From assembly GCA_934533075.1 (NCBI GenBank), contig CAKTBJ010000007.1, positions 21,201-85,200 of the forward strand: DNA of 64,000 nt, read 5' to 3'. A program made the translations under genes and the position numbers. Shown here piece by piece: positions 36,767-44,699 of this stretch (positions are counted from its first letter, which is position 1; each line of letters begins with the position of its first letter). The DNA is from an uncultured Paracoccus sp. (GTDB lineage Bacteria > Pseudomonadota > Alphaproteobacteria > Rhodobacterales > Rhodobacteraceae). A model generated the notes under the pieces. The model saw nothing but the letters and a program-made list of their open reading frames with translations. It ran no database searches and was not told where the DNA came from.

Positions 36767-36842
36767 TGCTGGACGAAACCGACCGCCGCCTGATCACCGC
36801 CACGCAGGCCGGGCTGCCCCCGGTGGACCAGCCCTATGCCCG
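36763..36842 (+). pseudogene. N-terminal fragment of a second NirG/H-like gene
   Basis: Starts MMLDETDRRLITATQAGLPP (36763) and continues VDQPYARIA, the typical start of NirG/NirH/AhbB proteins (LDxxDRxLIxATQxGLP). Homology stops after about 29 codons exactly where the first 29-nt repeat begins (36842); the frame runs on to 37071 but encodes only repeat sequence. About 120 residues are missing, so it is a broken gene. Confidence 0.8.
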
Positions 36843-37003
36843 GATCGCCTCCCGCGCGCAGGAAAGCCGCAGCTCGGTGCCGTCGATGACAACGTGGCTA
36901 TTGTCGGGGATCGCCTCCCGCGCGCAGGAAAGCCGCGGCACCCCGGCGGTGGCACCGGACAGCGCGCCCGAGGCGGCTTCCTGCCCCCGCGCGGGCAACC
37001 CGC
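36842..37003 (+). repeat. CRISPR-like direct repeats (two exact, one degenerate)
   Basis: A 29-nt repeat (GGATCGCCTCCCGCGCGCAG then GAAAGCCGC) occurs identically at 36842-36870 and 36908-36936, separated by 37 nt. A diverged third unit (CCCCGCGCGGGCAACCCGC) ends at 37003, 67 nt after the second. Repeat length and internal palindrome resemble type I-E CRISPR repeats, but the spacers are longer than usual and the number of units is low. Confidence 0.6.
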
Positions 37004-37108
37004 AGCGCAATCGGCAGGTTTGCGCAAGGGGCGGGCGGATGGGGCTTTGCGAACCGCCAGCGCAGGGATAGCGTGGCGGCAACAGCCCTTTCGACAGGCA
37101 GGCTTTCC

Positions 37109-37864
37109 ATGAGAATTCTCCGCGCCCTCCTCCGCCCGCTGGTCCTGCTGCTGGCCCTCGGGCCGCTGGTGCTGGCCGGTTGCGCCGTGGCGCCCGGCCC
37201 CGCGGCCACCACCGAGGTCGCCGCCGCCGCTCCGATGCGCGACACCCGGCTGGGCACGCAATGGGGCGAGGGGGTGGCGTCGCGCGTCTCCACCCTCAGC
37301 CTGAAACGGCAAGGCGAGCGCCCGCTGGCGGTGCAGGAACTGCCCTATTCCGCGGCGCCCTTCGCCGGCGAGCCGCTGCGCGAACTGGTCCTGGCCGACG
37401 GGCGCGTCACCATGCGGGTCCTGCGCGCCGGCGGCGGCGCCTGGCCGATCCATGCCCTTGCCGGCCAGCCGCATCTGCAAGGCCGCAAGGGCGAGCGTTA
37501 CATCCTCGAATACCGCAGCCGCTCGGCCCGGAGCCTGGAGATCGTGGCGACCGTCGACGGGCTGGACGTGCTGTCCGGCCAGCCGGGCAGCACCCGCCAG
37601 CGCGGCTATGTGCTGCGCCCCGGCGAGACCCTGCGCATCGAGGGCTTCCGCAAGAGCAGCGCCGAGGTCGCCGCCTTCCGTTTCTCGGCGGTGCCGGATG
37701 CCTATGCGGCGAATACGCCGGCCGGATCGGTGGCCAATGTCGGCGTGATCGGCACGGCGGTCTTCACGCTGATCGACCCCGCGGCGCCCTGCGGCAGCGG
37801 TCCCTGCGCGTTCCCCGGCGATCCGCCGGGCCGCTATGCGCCGCCGCCGGCCGGGAGGAATTGA
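37109..37864 (+). CDS. hypothetical lipoprotein, 251 aa
   Basis: Unknown function. The start MRILRALLRPLVLLLALGPL leads into a lipobox (LVLAGC, cysteine at residue 25). The mature part looks beta-rich (YILEYRSRSARSLEIVATVD, GYVLRPGETLRIEGFRKSSA, AFRFSAVPDAYAANTPAGSV) and ends with a Pro/Gly tail containing two cysteines (APCGSGPCAFPG). The layout suggests an envelope or surface protein. It lies just after the decayed nir-like region. An upstream ATG in frame at 37073 is less likely because it would bury the signal peptide. Confidence 0.8.
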   Translation: MRILRALLRPLVLLLALGPLVLAGCAVAPGPAATTEVAAAAPMRDTRLGTQWGEGVASRVSTLSLKRQGERPLAVQELPYSAAPFAGEPLRELVLADGRVTMRVLRAGGGAWPIHALAGQPHLQGRKGERYILEYRSRSARSLEIVATVDGLDVLSGQPGSTRQRGYVLRPGETLRIEGFRKSSAEVAAFRFSAVPDAYAANTPAGSVANVGVIGTAVFTLIDPAAPCGSGPCAFPGDPPGRYAPPPAGRN

Positions 37865-38118
37865 ACACCGGACCGGAATAGGGGGCAGGGGGCACCATCA
37901 TTGCCCCCTGCCGCCGGCTTTCGATCCGGTCGCGCGGATGCCGGGACGGGGCGCGCCCTCAGTTCAGCGGGCGTGCCTTGCAAAGACCCAAGGCCCTGGG
38001 CGGCGGCTGGAAGCCCGCACAGCGTTGCCGCTTGCTGCCGCTGAATACCCACGGGCACCCTCACGAGCATGACCAGCACCGTCCGCAGGTTTCCACGGCT
38101 CTGATTTCCTTGCCTCCG

Positions 38119-38397
38119 TCACGATCCCGCCCCTTCCTCGATTGGCCAGAACCACCAGTGCGAGCGGGGGATTTCCGGCACGCGGCCTTGATCGTCGAAC
38201 ACCCCCATCCCCTCCATCGCGGTCTTCTTGTTCTCGAAGGCATGGAGCCTCTTGAATTCGTTGTTGAACGCCTCGGGATTCGCACGCCAGAAGGCGTCCA
38301 CCTGATCCAGCTCGGCCCGCTGCGCATCGGTCAGTTGCTCGCGGACAAACTCGAATTTGGATCGTTCGTGCAAGGTGAAATCCAGATCATGGCTCAT
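38119..38397 (-). CDS. hypothetical protein, 92 aa
   Basis: Unknown function. Taken from the ATG at 38397 (MSHDLDFTLHERSKFEFVRE); the frame is open to 38520, and a longer form starting at 38415 or 38520 is possible. The protein is charged and helical (TDAQRAELDQVDAFWRANPE, NNEFKRLHAFENKKTAMEGM) with an aromatic C-terminus SHWWFWPIEEG. It is clearly less GC-rich than its neighbours and has diverse codon use, both unlike shadow frames here, suggesting a real and perhaps acquired gene. Confidence 0.6.
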   Translation of the reverse strand: MSHDLDFTLHERSKFEFVREQLTDAQRAELDQVDAFWRANPEAFNNEFKRLHAFENKKTAMEGMGVFDDQGRVPEIPRSHWWFWPIEEGAGS

Positions 38398-38572
38398 ATC
38401 CGGTTCGCCAATCATGTCATAGCAACCCAATGACCCCACCAGCAGCGTGGCCCTGTCCTTCGGGGGCGCCACACCCTCCGCCAGCCTGTAAGCCCTTTCA
38501 TCACCCCTCTGCCCGGCCACCAGACCACCGGAACCTTGTCCCTGCCGCTTTGACCCTTCGGCCCGGCCGGCG

Positions 38573-39355
38573 TCAGAAATCCACCGCCACGCCGGGCAGG
38601 TTCAACGCCGCGATCAGGTCGCGCAACTCCTGCCGCGCGGCGATGTTGGACATGGATAGCTGCGCCGTGCCGATGTCGCGCAGGTCCAGCAGCGTCAGCC
38701 CGCGCGGGAACAACTCGCGGAAGATCACCCGCTCGGCAAAGCCGGGCGCGACGCGAAAGCCGATGCGTTTCGACAGCTTGGCCAGCGCGCTGCCGACCTT
38801 GCGCTTGTTGTGCATCTCCTGCGTGCCCAGCCGGTTGCGCAGCACCAGCCAGTCGATCGGCGGCGCGCCGGCGCGCGCGCGCAACTGCCGGGCATTCCAC
38901 ACCATTTCCGCATAGACCGAGGGGCCGAGGATCTTCCCCTCCGGCGAGATCCGCGCCAGCAGGTCGAAGTCGATGAAGCTGTCGTTCATCGGCGTGACCA
39001 GCGTATCGGCCAGCATATGCGCCATCTGGCTCAGCCGCGTATGGCTGCCGGGGCAGTCCAGCAGGATGAAGTCGCATTGCGGCTCCAGCTCCGCCACCGC
39101 ATGCGACAGGGGATCGGTGTCGTCGGTCGAGGCGGAGGCCAGCGTGCCGAGGATCGGCGTGGGCAGCTGGACCCCCTCGCGCACCATCCAGGCCATGCGG
39201 TTCTCCAGATAGCGGCCGAAGCTGCGCTGGCGGATGTCGAGGTCCAGCGCGCCCACCCGATGCCCCATCCGCGCCAGCGCGGTGGCGATATGCATCGAGG
39301 TCGTGGACTTGCCCGAGCCGCCCTTCTCGTTGCCGATGACGATGATATGCGTCAC
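38573..39355 (-). CDS. mipZ: division plane positioning ATPase MipZ
   Basis: ParA-like ATPase that forms gradients from ParB-bound poles and inhibits FtsZ, placing the division site at midcell. It has 260 aa from a GTG at 39355 (VTHIIVIGNEKGGSGKSTTS), with AAGGGA 6 nt upstream; an ATG six codons earlier (39373) lacks a ribosome site. The deviant Walker A is GNEKGGSGKST (residues 8-18), and ILLDCPGSHTRLS is Walker B. Segments DIRQRSFGRYLENR and LLDLRDIG fit MipZ rather than ParA proper. It is divergent from tRNA-Tyr. Confidence 0.92.
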   Translation of the reverse strand: MTHIIVIGNEKGGSGKSTTSMHIATALARMGHRVGALDLDIRQRSFGRYLENRMAWMVREGVQLPTPILGTLASASTDDTDPLSHAVAELEPQCDFILLDCPGSHTRLSQMAHMLADTLVTPMNDSFIDFDLLARISPEGKILGPSVYAEMVWNARQLRARAGAPPIDWLVLRNRLGTQEMHNKRKVGSALAKLSKRIGFRVAPGFAERVIFRELFPRGLTLLDLRDIGTAQLSMSNIAARQELRDLIAALNLPGVAVDF

Positions 39356-39536
39356 GCCCTGTCCCTTGCCCATGTTCGCGGCGCGCAGATTAGGCCCTGG
39401 GCGCGGCGCGGGAAAGGCCGGCGCGGGGGTTTTGCGCGGGCAGCGTTGCGCAAAAGCCTGCGCGCCGGAAAACCGCTTGACGCCCGCATGCGGCACCGGT
39501 AATCAGCCCCTCGTTCCCGGCCTGCGGCCGGGGCTA

Positions 39537-39620
39537 GGGCGACGTGCTGCAAGGTGCGGCAGCGGACTGTAACTCCGCCGGGGAGACCCATGCCTGGTTC
39601 GATTCCAGGGTCGCCCACCA
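39537..39620 (+). tRNA. tRNA-Tyr(GTA)
   Basis: An 84-nt class II tRNA with encoded CCA. Acceptor GGGCGAC pairs with GTCGCCC; the anticodon arm GCGGA-CTGTAAC-TCCGC has anticodon GTA; a variable arm (GGG-GAGA-CCC) and T-arm CCTGG-TTCGATT-CCAGG follow. The D-arm (GCTGCAAGGTGCGGCAGC) is unusual. A T-run (TTTTTCTCT) right after the gene can end transcription. Confidence 0.85.
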
Positions 39621-39741
39621 TTTTTCTCTATCGTCAAGGCGTTGGTTTTTTGGTGCGGGCTGTTCGACCTGTCCAAAAGCACAGCTAACCCCCTGGCCGG
39701 ACCTGAAATAGTATCGGCGGGTGCCATGAGAGGTCGCCGCC

Positions 39742-39909
39742 ATGCTCCGCCTGTCCCTTTGCGCCCTGATCCTGCTGGCCGCCTGCGCGCCGGCGCCCGA
39801 TCCCCATATCGGCATGATGACCCTCGCCGAATGGCGGCCCGCTGCCTGCTTCAACAATTGCATCAGCGCGGTGGTGGAGTGGGAGCCGGGATACCGCCCC
39901 GCACCGTGA
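39742..39909 (+). CDS. small lipoprotein, 55 aa
   Basis: A short frame starting at the ATG at 39742 (MLRLSLCALILLAACAPAPD). The first 15 residues form a lipoprotein signal with lipobox LLAAC, so the mature chain of about 41 residues would be membrane-anchored. It contains two close cysteines (AACFNNCISA) and ends EWEPGYRPAP. Unknown function. Similar small Rhodobacteraceae lipoproteins exist as I recall. It lies 121 nt after the tRNA-Tyr and 72 nt before the P1 peptidase gene. Confidence 0.65.
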   Translation: MLRLSLCALILLAACAPAPDPHIGMMTLAEWRPAACFNNCISAVVEWEPGYRPAP

Positions 39910-39981
39910 CCCCTCGCCTCGCGGCTTGCGCGCGGGGGGCGAAGCGGCTCTAACGGGGCCGCAATCGTGAAGGGGGTCGAT

Positions 39982-41010
39982 ATGGCGCGGGCGCGGGATT
40001 TCGGGCTGATGGCGGGCGGCATGGCGCCGGGGGCGCGGAATGCGATCACCGATGTGCCGGGGGTGCGGGTGGGCCACGTCACCCGGCAGGGCGAGGGGCT
40101 GAATACCGGCGTCACGGCGATCATCCCGGCGCCGGGCAACCTGTTCGCGCAGAAGCTGACCGCCGCCGTCGAGGTCGTCAACGGCTTCGGCAAGAGCGCC
40201 GGCCTGATGCAGGTCGCGGAACTGGGCACGCTGGAGACGCCGATCCTGCTGACCAACACCTTCGGCGTGGGCACCTGCGTCAACGCCCTGATCCGCGCGG
40301 CGATCGCCGAAAATCCGCAGATCGGGCGCCAGACCTCGACCGTCAACGCCGTGGTGGGCGAATGCAATGACGGCGGGCTGTCCGACATCCAGGCGCTGGC
40401 CGTGACCGAGGGGGATGCCCTTGCCGCACTGGCGGCGGCGGGCGAGACGGTGGCCGAAGGCTCGGTCGGGGCGGGCACGGGGATGAGCTGCTTCGGCTTC
40501 AAGGGCGGCATCGGCACGGCCTCGCGGCAGGTGGCGGTGGCGGGCGAGTCGCGGCATCTGGGCGTGCTGGTGCTGGCGAATTTCGGCGCGGCGGGCGATC
40601 TGGTGCTGCCGGACGGGCGGCGGCCCGATCCGCGCCGGCCCCCGGCCCCGGAAAAGGGTTCGATCATCGTGGTTCTGGCGACGGATGTGGCGGTGGACCA
40701 GCGGCAACTGGCCCGCATCTGCCGCCGCGCCGGGGCCGGGATCGCGCGGCTGGGGGCGTTCTGGGGACATGGCAGCGGCGACGTGGTGATCGGCTTCACC
40801 ACCGCCAACCGGGTGGCGCATGCGCCGGATGCGGACCTTGCGCCGATGCTGCGCCTGTCGGATGGCCGCATCGACGACCTGTTCCGCGCGGCGGCGGAAG
40901 CCACGCAGGAGGCGATCCTGAATGCGCTTTGCGCGGCGACGGCGGTGACCGGCCCGGACGGCGCCACGCGGCCGCTGCTGTCGGACTGGCTGGCGGCGAA
41001 TCCGCGCTGA
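39982..41010 (+). CDS. P1 family peptidase (DmpA-type aminopeptidase)
   Basis: Self-processing Ntn-type hydrolase acting on small peptides from the N-terminus, 342 aa from the ATG at 39982, which has AAGGGGG 6 nt upstream; a GTG at 39967 is also in frame. Family hallmarks are GARNAITDVPGVRVGHVT near the N-terminus, the NTFGVGTCVNAL segment, NAVVGECNDGGLSD and GTGMSCFGFKGGIGTASR near residue 170. Precursors are cleaved into two chains (family knowledge). Probably cytoplasmic, as no signal peptide is seen. Confidence 0.92.
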   Translation: MARARDFGLMAGGMAPGARNAITDVPGVRVGHVTRQGEGLNTGVTAIIPAPGNLFAQKLTAAVEVVNGFGKSAGLMQVAELGTLETPILLTNTFGVGTCVNALIRAAIAENPQIGRQTSTVNAVVGECNDGGLSDIQALAVTEGDALAALAAAGETVAEGSVGAGTGMSCFGFKGGIGTASRQVAVAGESRHLGVLVLANFGAAGDLVLPDGRRPDPRRPPAPEKGSIIVVLATDVAVDQRQLARICRRAGAGIARLGAFWGHGSGDVVIGFTTANRVAHAPDADLAPMLRLSDGRIDDLFRAAAEATQEAILNALCAATAVTGPDGATRPLLSDWLAANPR

Positions 41011-41446
41011 ACCGGCAGGCGGTCCAGCAGCTTGCGGCTGGCCGGTCATCCGCGCTTGCGGGGCCTGGCCCATGCCACCCGCGTCGCCATTGCCCTGCCG
41101 ATGAGGGGTGGCGCCGGTCCGAGGCCGGTTGCTCACGGCGCCCCCCGGTCCCCCCGCAGGCCATTGCCCACACCTGTATCCGCGACCCTCGCGGGCTGCC
41201 GTGCCATCACCGGCAACGAGGCGCGGCCCCGGCCGTCAGGGGTCGCCGCCACCCGCGACGAGACCCCGAAAGCTGGCAGCTTTCCCGGCACCTTCAACCG
41301 GAGCCATCAGCGGCTCGCTATGGCATTCCGGCAATCCGCCACGTCACCGCAATATATTAGCCCATTGTTTTTACACCATTCCAGGCACGAAACCGCTATC
41401 CGCTTCCACTGAAAATGCTTCAGACCGACCCGCCGCCAGCCAGGGG
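41011..41446. other. gap between convergent genes
   Basis: 436 nt between the P1 peptidase and CorC/HlyC-type genes, which face each other. No gene is credible. A notably AT-rich patch at 41350-41400 (CAATATATTAGCCCATTG and following) stands out from the GC-rich surroundings; it could help terminate either gene. Confidence 0.5.
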
Positions 41447-42730
41447 TCAGGCGTCGCCCGGCAGCTTGCGCACCAGCAGCTTGTCGATGCGGCGGCCATC
41501 CATGTCCACCACCTCAAGCCGCCAGCCCTGCATGTCGACATGGGTGCCGATGGCGGGCAGCATCCCCACCTAGTCGATCACCATCCCCGCCACCGAGGCG
41601 AAATCGCGATCCGGCTTCAGCGTGATCCCGGTCAGGTCCGCGAATTCGTCGGCGGGCATCCAGCCCGACACCAGCAGGCTGCCATCCTCGCGCTCGACCA
41701 GCTTCGGCTCGTCCTCCTCATCCGGGAATTCGCCGGTGATCGCCTCCAGCACGTCCATCGGCGTGACGATCCCCTCGAAATGGCCGTATTCGTCATAGAC
41801 CAGCAGCATATGCGCCGGGGCGTTGCGCAGATACTCGATCACGTCCAGCGCAGGCAGGCCGTCGCGCACCACCGGCGCTTCGATGATCTGGTCGCGGATG
41901 CCGCGTTCGGCCCCGTCATCCACATCCTGAAGGAAGTCGCGCCAGATCAGCACGCCGATGATCTCGTCGTCGCCGCCGTCGCGCACCGGCAGCCGCGCCC
42001 GCCCCGTCTCGCGAAAGCGGCGCACGACATCGGCATGGCTGTCGCCGACATCGACCACCTCGACCTCGCGGCGCGGCGTCATCAGCCCGCGCGCGGTGCG
42101 GTCGGCGATGCGCATGACGCCGGCGATCATCTGGGTCTCGGCCTGCTCCATCACGCCGGCGCTGCGCGCCTCGGCGATGACCATGCGGATCTCCTCGTCC
42201 GAGATGCCGCGGTCGTCCTTGCTGGACTGACCCAGCAGCGACAGCACCAGCCGCCCGGAGCGGTCCAGCAGCCAGACCACCGGCGCCGCGATCTTCGCGA
42301 TGCCCGCGATCAGCGGCGCCACCCGCACCGCCACCGGCTCGGGCGAGCGCAGGGCGATCTGCTTGGGCACCAACTCGCCCAGGATCAGCGACAGATAGGT
42401 GATGGCGACGACCACGCCGCCCACCGACAGGGTTTGCGCCAGCGCCGGCGACAGGCCCGCCCCGATCAGCGCGCCGGCCAGCCGCACGCCCAGCGTCGCG
42501 CCCGAGAACGCGCCCGAGAGGATGCCGACAAGGGTGATGCCGATCTGCACGCTGGACAGGAAGCGGCCCGGATCGGCCGCCAGCCGCAGCGCGGTGCCGG
42601 CGCCCCGGCTGCCCTGCTCGGCCATGACCTTCAGCCGCGCCGGGCGCGCCGAGACGATGGCCAGTTCCGACATCGCCAGCAGCCCGTTGAACAGGGTCAG
42701 CACGATGACGATCGCAATTTCCAGAAACAT
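41447..42730 (-). pseudogene. CorC/HlyC family transporter with in-frame TAG
   Basis: Membrane protein of the DUF21-CBS-CorC family (magnesium/cobalt efflux or hemolysin-like). From the ATG at 42730 the frame codes for 386 aa: a DUF21 membrane domain (first ~190 residues, four helices, ILGELVPKQIALRSP), two CBS domains and the start of a CorC_HlyC domain ending AGMVID. TAG at 41572-41570 then interrupts it. Reading through, the same frame continues VGMLPAIGTHVDMQGWRLEV and ends at a TGA (41449-41447) about 40 codons on, completing the domain. It is therefore one nonsense substitution from intact; a truncated product may still be made. Confidence 0.85.
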
Positions 42731-42858
42731 GGGATTGTTTGCCCGCGAGTTCGAAACATTCGGGCGAGAATCCCCGCATGGTCCGGGCTGCGCAAGAGGA
42801 AAAGCGGCGGCGATGCCGACCGGCGCCGATCCGCCGCCGCTTGGGGTGCGAAAGGCGC

Positions 42859-42882
42859 AAGGCCCGCGGCGGGACGGGCCTT
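42859..42882 (-). terminator. hairpin after the dipeptidase gene
   Basis: AAGGCCCG (42859-42866) and CGGGCCTT (42875-42882) form an 8-bp stem with an 8-nt loop, 134 nt past the dipeptidase stop and 129 nt upstream of the CorC/HlyC-type gene, both on the minus strand. The other parts of this 285-nt gap show no gene. Confidence 0.45.
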
Positions 42883-43015
42883 GACGGTCCGAAACGGCAT
42901 GGGGCCTCGATCGGCCCGGCGATGCCCCGGCGGGAGGCGGTCGGGGCGATGCGCAGCCCCGGCCATCACTCCGTCCCGGCGCTGCCCGCCCCTGCGGGGT
43001 CGGGCTTGCGTATCC

Positions 43016-44062
43016 CTACGCCCCCCAGGTCGCTTCCAGCACCCGCAGCCAGTTGCCATGCGTGATCCGCGCCAGGTCGTCGCCGCGATAGCCGCCGGCC
43101 TCCAGCGCCGCGACCAGCGCCGGCAGCCCCGCCGCATCGCCGATGGCCGCCGGGATGGTGGTGCCGTCGAAATCCGAACCCAGCGCCACATGCTCGATGC
43201 CGATGCGGTTCACGATGTAATCGACATGGCGCACCATCTGCTCCAGCGGCAGGGCCGTGTCGCGCTCGCCCTTCTCGTGCAGGAAGCCGACGCCGAAATT
43301 GATGCCGACCAGCCCGCCGGTGTCGCGGATGGCGTCGAGCTGGCGGTCGGTGGCGTTGCGGCTGTGCTGGCAGAGCGCATGCGCGTTGGAATGGCTGGCC
43401 ACCAGCGGCGCATCCGAGATCGCCGCCACGTCCCAGAACCCGGCATCGTTCATATGCGACAGGTCCACCATCACCTTCAGCGCGTTGCAGGCCCGCACCA
43501 GGTCCTTGCCGGCCTTGGACAACCCCGGTCCTATGTCGGGCGAGGACGGGAAGCGGAACGGCACCCCGAAGGCGAAGATGTTGGGCCGCGACCAGACCGG
43601 GCCGAGGCTGCGCAAACCGGCCGCATGCAGCACATGCAGCAGGTCCAGATCGGCGGCGAAGGCCTCGACCCCCTCGATATGCATGACGGCGGCAAAGCTG
43701 CCCCGCGCCATCGCGGCGCGAATCTCGGCGGCGCTGCGGCACATCGTCACCGCGCCGTCGCCCTCGCGTTCCAGCCGCATCAGCAACCCGGCCATTTGCA
43801 GGGTGATGTCGGCGGCCTCGGCGCGGGGCGGGGTCGGCCAGTTGCCTTCGGCATCCTCCACCCGCTCGGAGGGGACATAGATCGCGCACAGCCCGCCGCC
43901 CAGGGCACCCTTGCGGGCGCGGGGAATGTCGATATGCCCGCCCTGCTCGCCGGTCAGGAAGCGCGAGGCGGCATCGCCGCCGGCCTTCCAGATGCGCAGA
44001 AGCACATCGTTATGGCCGTCGAAAACCAGATTCGCGGGCAAGCTGTCGGTTGCGGTCGTCAT
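43016..44062 (-). CDS. membrane dipeptidase (peptidase family M19)
   Basis: Zinc dipeptidase of the renal dipeptidase family, 348 aa. The metal ligands are in FDGHNDVLL (His17, Asp19), a glutamate in MHIEGVEAF, DLSHMNDAGFWD and SHSNAHALCQHSRN, in the usual order. The C-terminus LARITHGNWLRVLEATWGA (GNxxRVLxAV motif) is typical. No signal peptide is visible, so it is probably cytoplasmic. Often clustered with catabolic genes; here it stands alone before a hairpin. Confidence 0.93.
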   Translation of the reverse strand: MTTATDSLPANLVFDGHNDVLLRIWKAGGDAASRFLTGEQGGHIDIPRARKGALGGGLCAIYVPSERVEDAEGNWPTPPRAEAADITLQMAGLLMRLEREGDGAVTMCRSAAEIRAAMARGSFAAVMHIEGVEAFAADLDLLHVLHAAGLRSLGPVWSRPNIFAFGVPFRFPSSPDIGPGLSKAGKDLVRACNALKVMVDLSHMNDAGFWDVAAISDAPLVASHSNAHALCQHSRNATDRQLDAIRDTGGLVGINFGVGFLHEKGERDTALPLEQMVRHVDYIVNRIGIEHVALGSDFDGTTIPAAIGDAAGLPALVAALEAGGYRGDDLARITHGNWLRVLEATWGA

Positions 44063-44699
44063 GGGGGCCTCCTGTCCTGTCGCGCCCCTGTTTCGACCCT
44101 TGGCGCCGCCAGTGCAACCGCACCCGGCCCTTTTTCACGCGCCGGCGCGGCGGTGGGGCTGCCGGAGCGGCGGCTGACCGATCCCGGCCATCTTCCCGGC
44201 GCCGGCGCGGCAGCCACCGCGCATCGGCCGGCGCCCCCCTATCCCCGAGCAGGGGCGCGTTGTCGCCGGCGGCAAGCTGACCGCCTGTGTTTCCTGCGCC
44301 TCGGCGCAGCGGCTGGGCGAAGGCGCGTGCAAGCGCCCTGCCCTTTTCCGGCAGCCCGGCCCGGCTCAGGCTGGGGCGTCGTCCAAGACCCTGTTTCCGC
44401 GCGCGGGGCGGCATCTCATGCGGATTGCCCGCGCCACCGTGCGCCATACCTGCTTCCACGCGCGGGGCGGCATGTCGGCCGTGACAGGGCTGGCGATGGT
44501 GCCCACGCCTGTTTCCGCGTGTGGGACGGCATCGAGGAGGTGACGGATGCAGCATGCCGCGACAAACCTGTTTCCACGCGCGGCACGGCATCCGGCAGAA
44601 GCCGACGACGCCTCCTGCGAAGGGGCCGCCCCGGCGCCGCAGCCTTGCAGCCGCCGCCCATCTGTGCGAGCCGCTGGGACAAAGGCTGGAGGACGGGCG
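44063..44699. other. gap with four-unit repeat array
   Basis: 637 nt between divergent genes. The right half holds four regular 59-nt-period repeats (44390-44594). The left half has a shorter pair of GCGCCGGCGCGGC boxes at 44139 and 44199, spaced 60 nt, and weaker look-alikes between. No cas gene, leader or AT-rich stretch is visible. Confidence 0.6.
44390..44594. CRISPR. CRISPR-like array, four degenerate 28-nt repeats, period 59
   Basis: Units begin at 44390, 44449, 44508 and 44567, exactly 59 nt apart. The common part is CCTGYTTCCRCG then YGYGGSRCGGCAT, 25 nt with a GC palindrome; the three 31-nt spacers are unrelated to each other. The size (28 + 31) is close to type I-E/I-F arrays, but repeats differ at up to five positions, and no cas genes are in the window. 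Read on the minus strand the unit resembles type I-E repeats (CCCCGCGCGTGGAAACAGG). It may be an old, orphan array or a REP-like tandem. Confidence 0.55.

Larger units (their letters stand above)
36388..37108. other. decayed region with nir-like fragments and CRISPR-like repeats
   Basis: 721 nt with no intact gene. Two truncated heme d1-type gene fragments (36542-36766 and 36763-36842) are flanked by palindromic repeats at 36463-36494, 36842-36870, 36908-36936 and about 36976-37003. The end of the region is short of recognisable signals apart from the start of the 251-aa lipoprotein gene. Confidence 0.7.

Noticed and set aside
36777..36804. Another repeat unit upstream of 36842
   Set aside because: The resemblance (GATCACCGCCACGC) falls in conserved coding sequence of the NirG/H-like fragment and is probably chance.
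37865..38118. Possible gene after the 251-aa lipoprotein
   Set aside because: The short frames here are low-complexity; only a weak inverted motif (TTCAGCGG/CCGCTGAA) is visible.
44128..44340. Extension of the 59-nt array to the left
   Set aside because: Look-alike units occur at 44128, 44188, 44284 and 44337, but the spacing is irregular (46-60 nt) and the match is weak, so I kept only four units.
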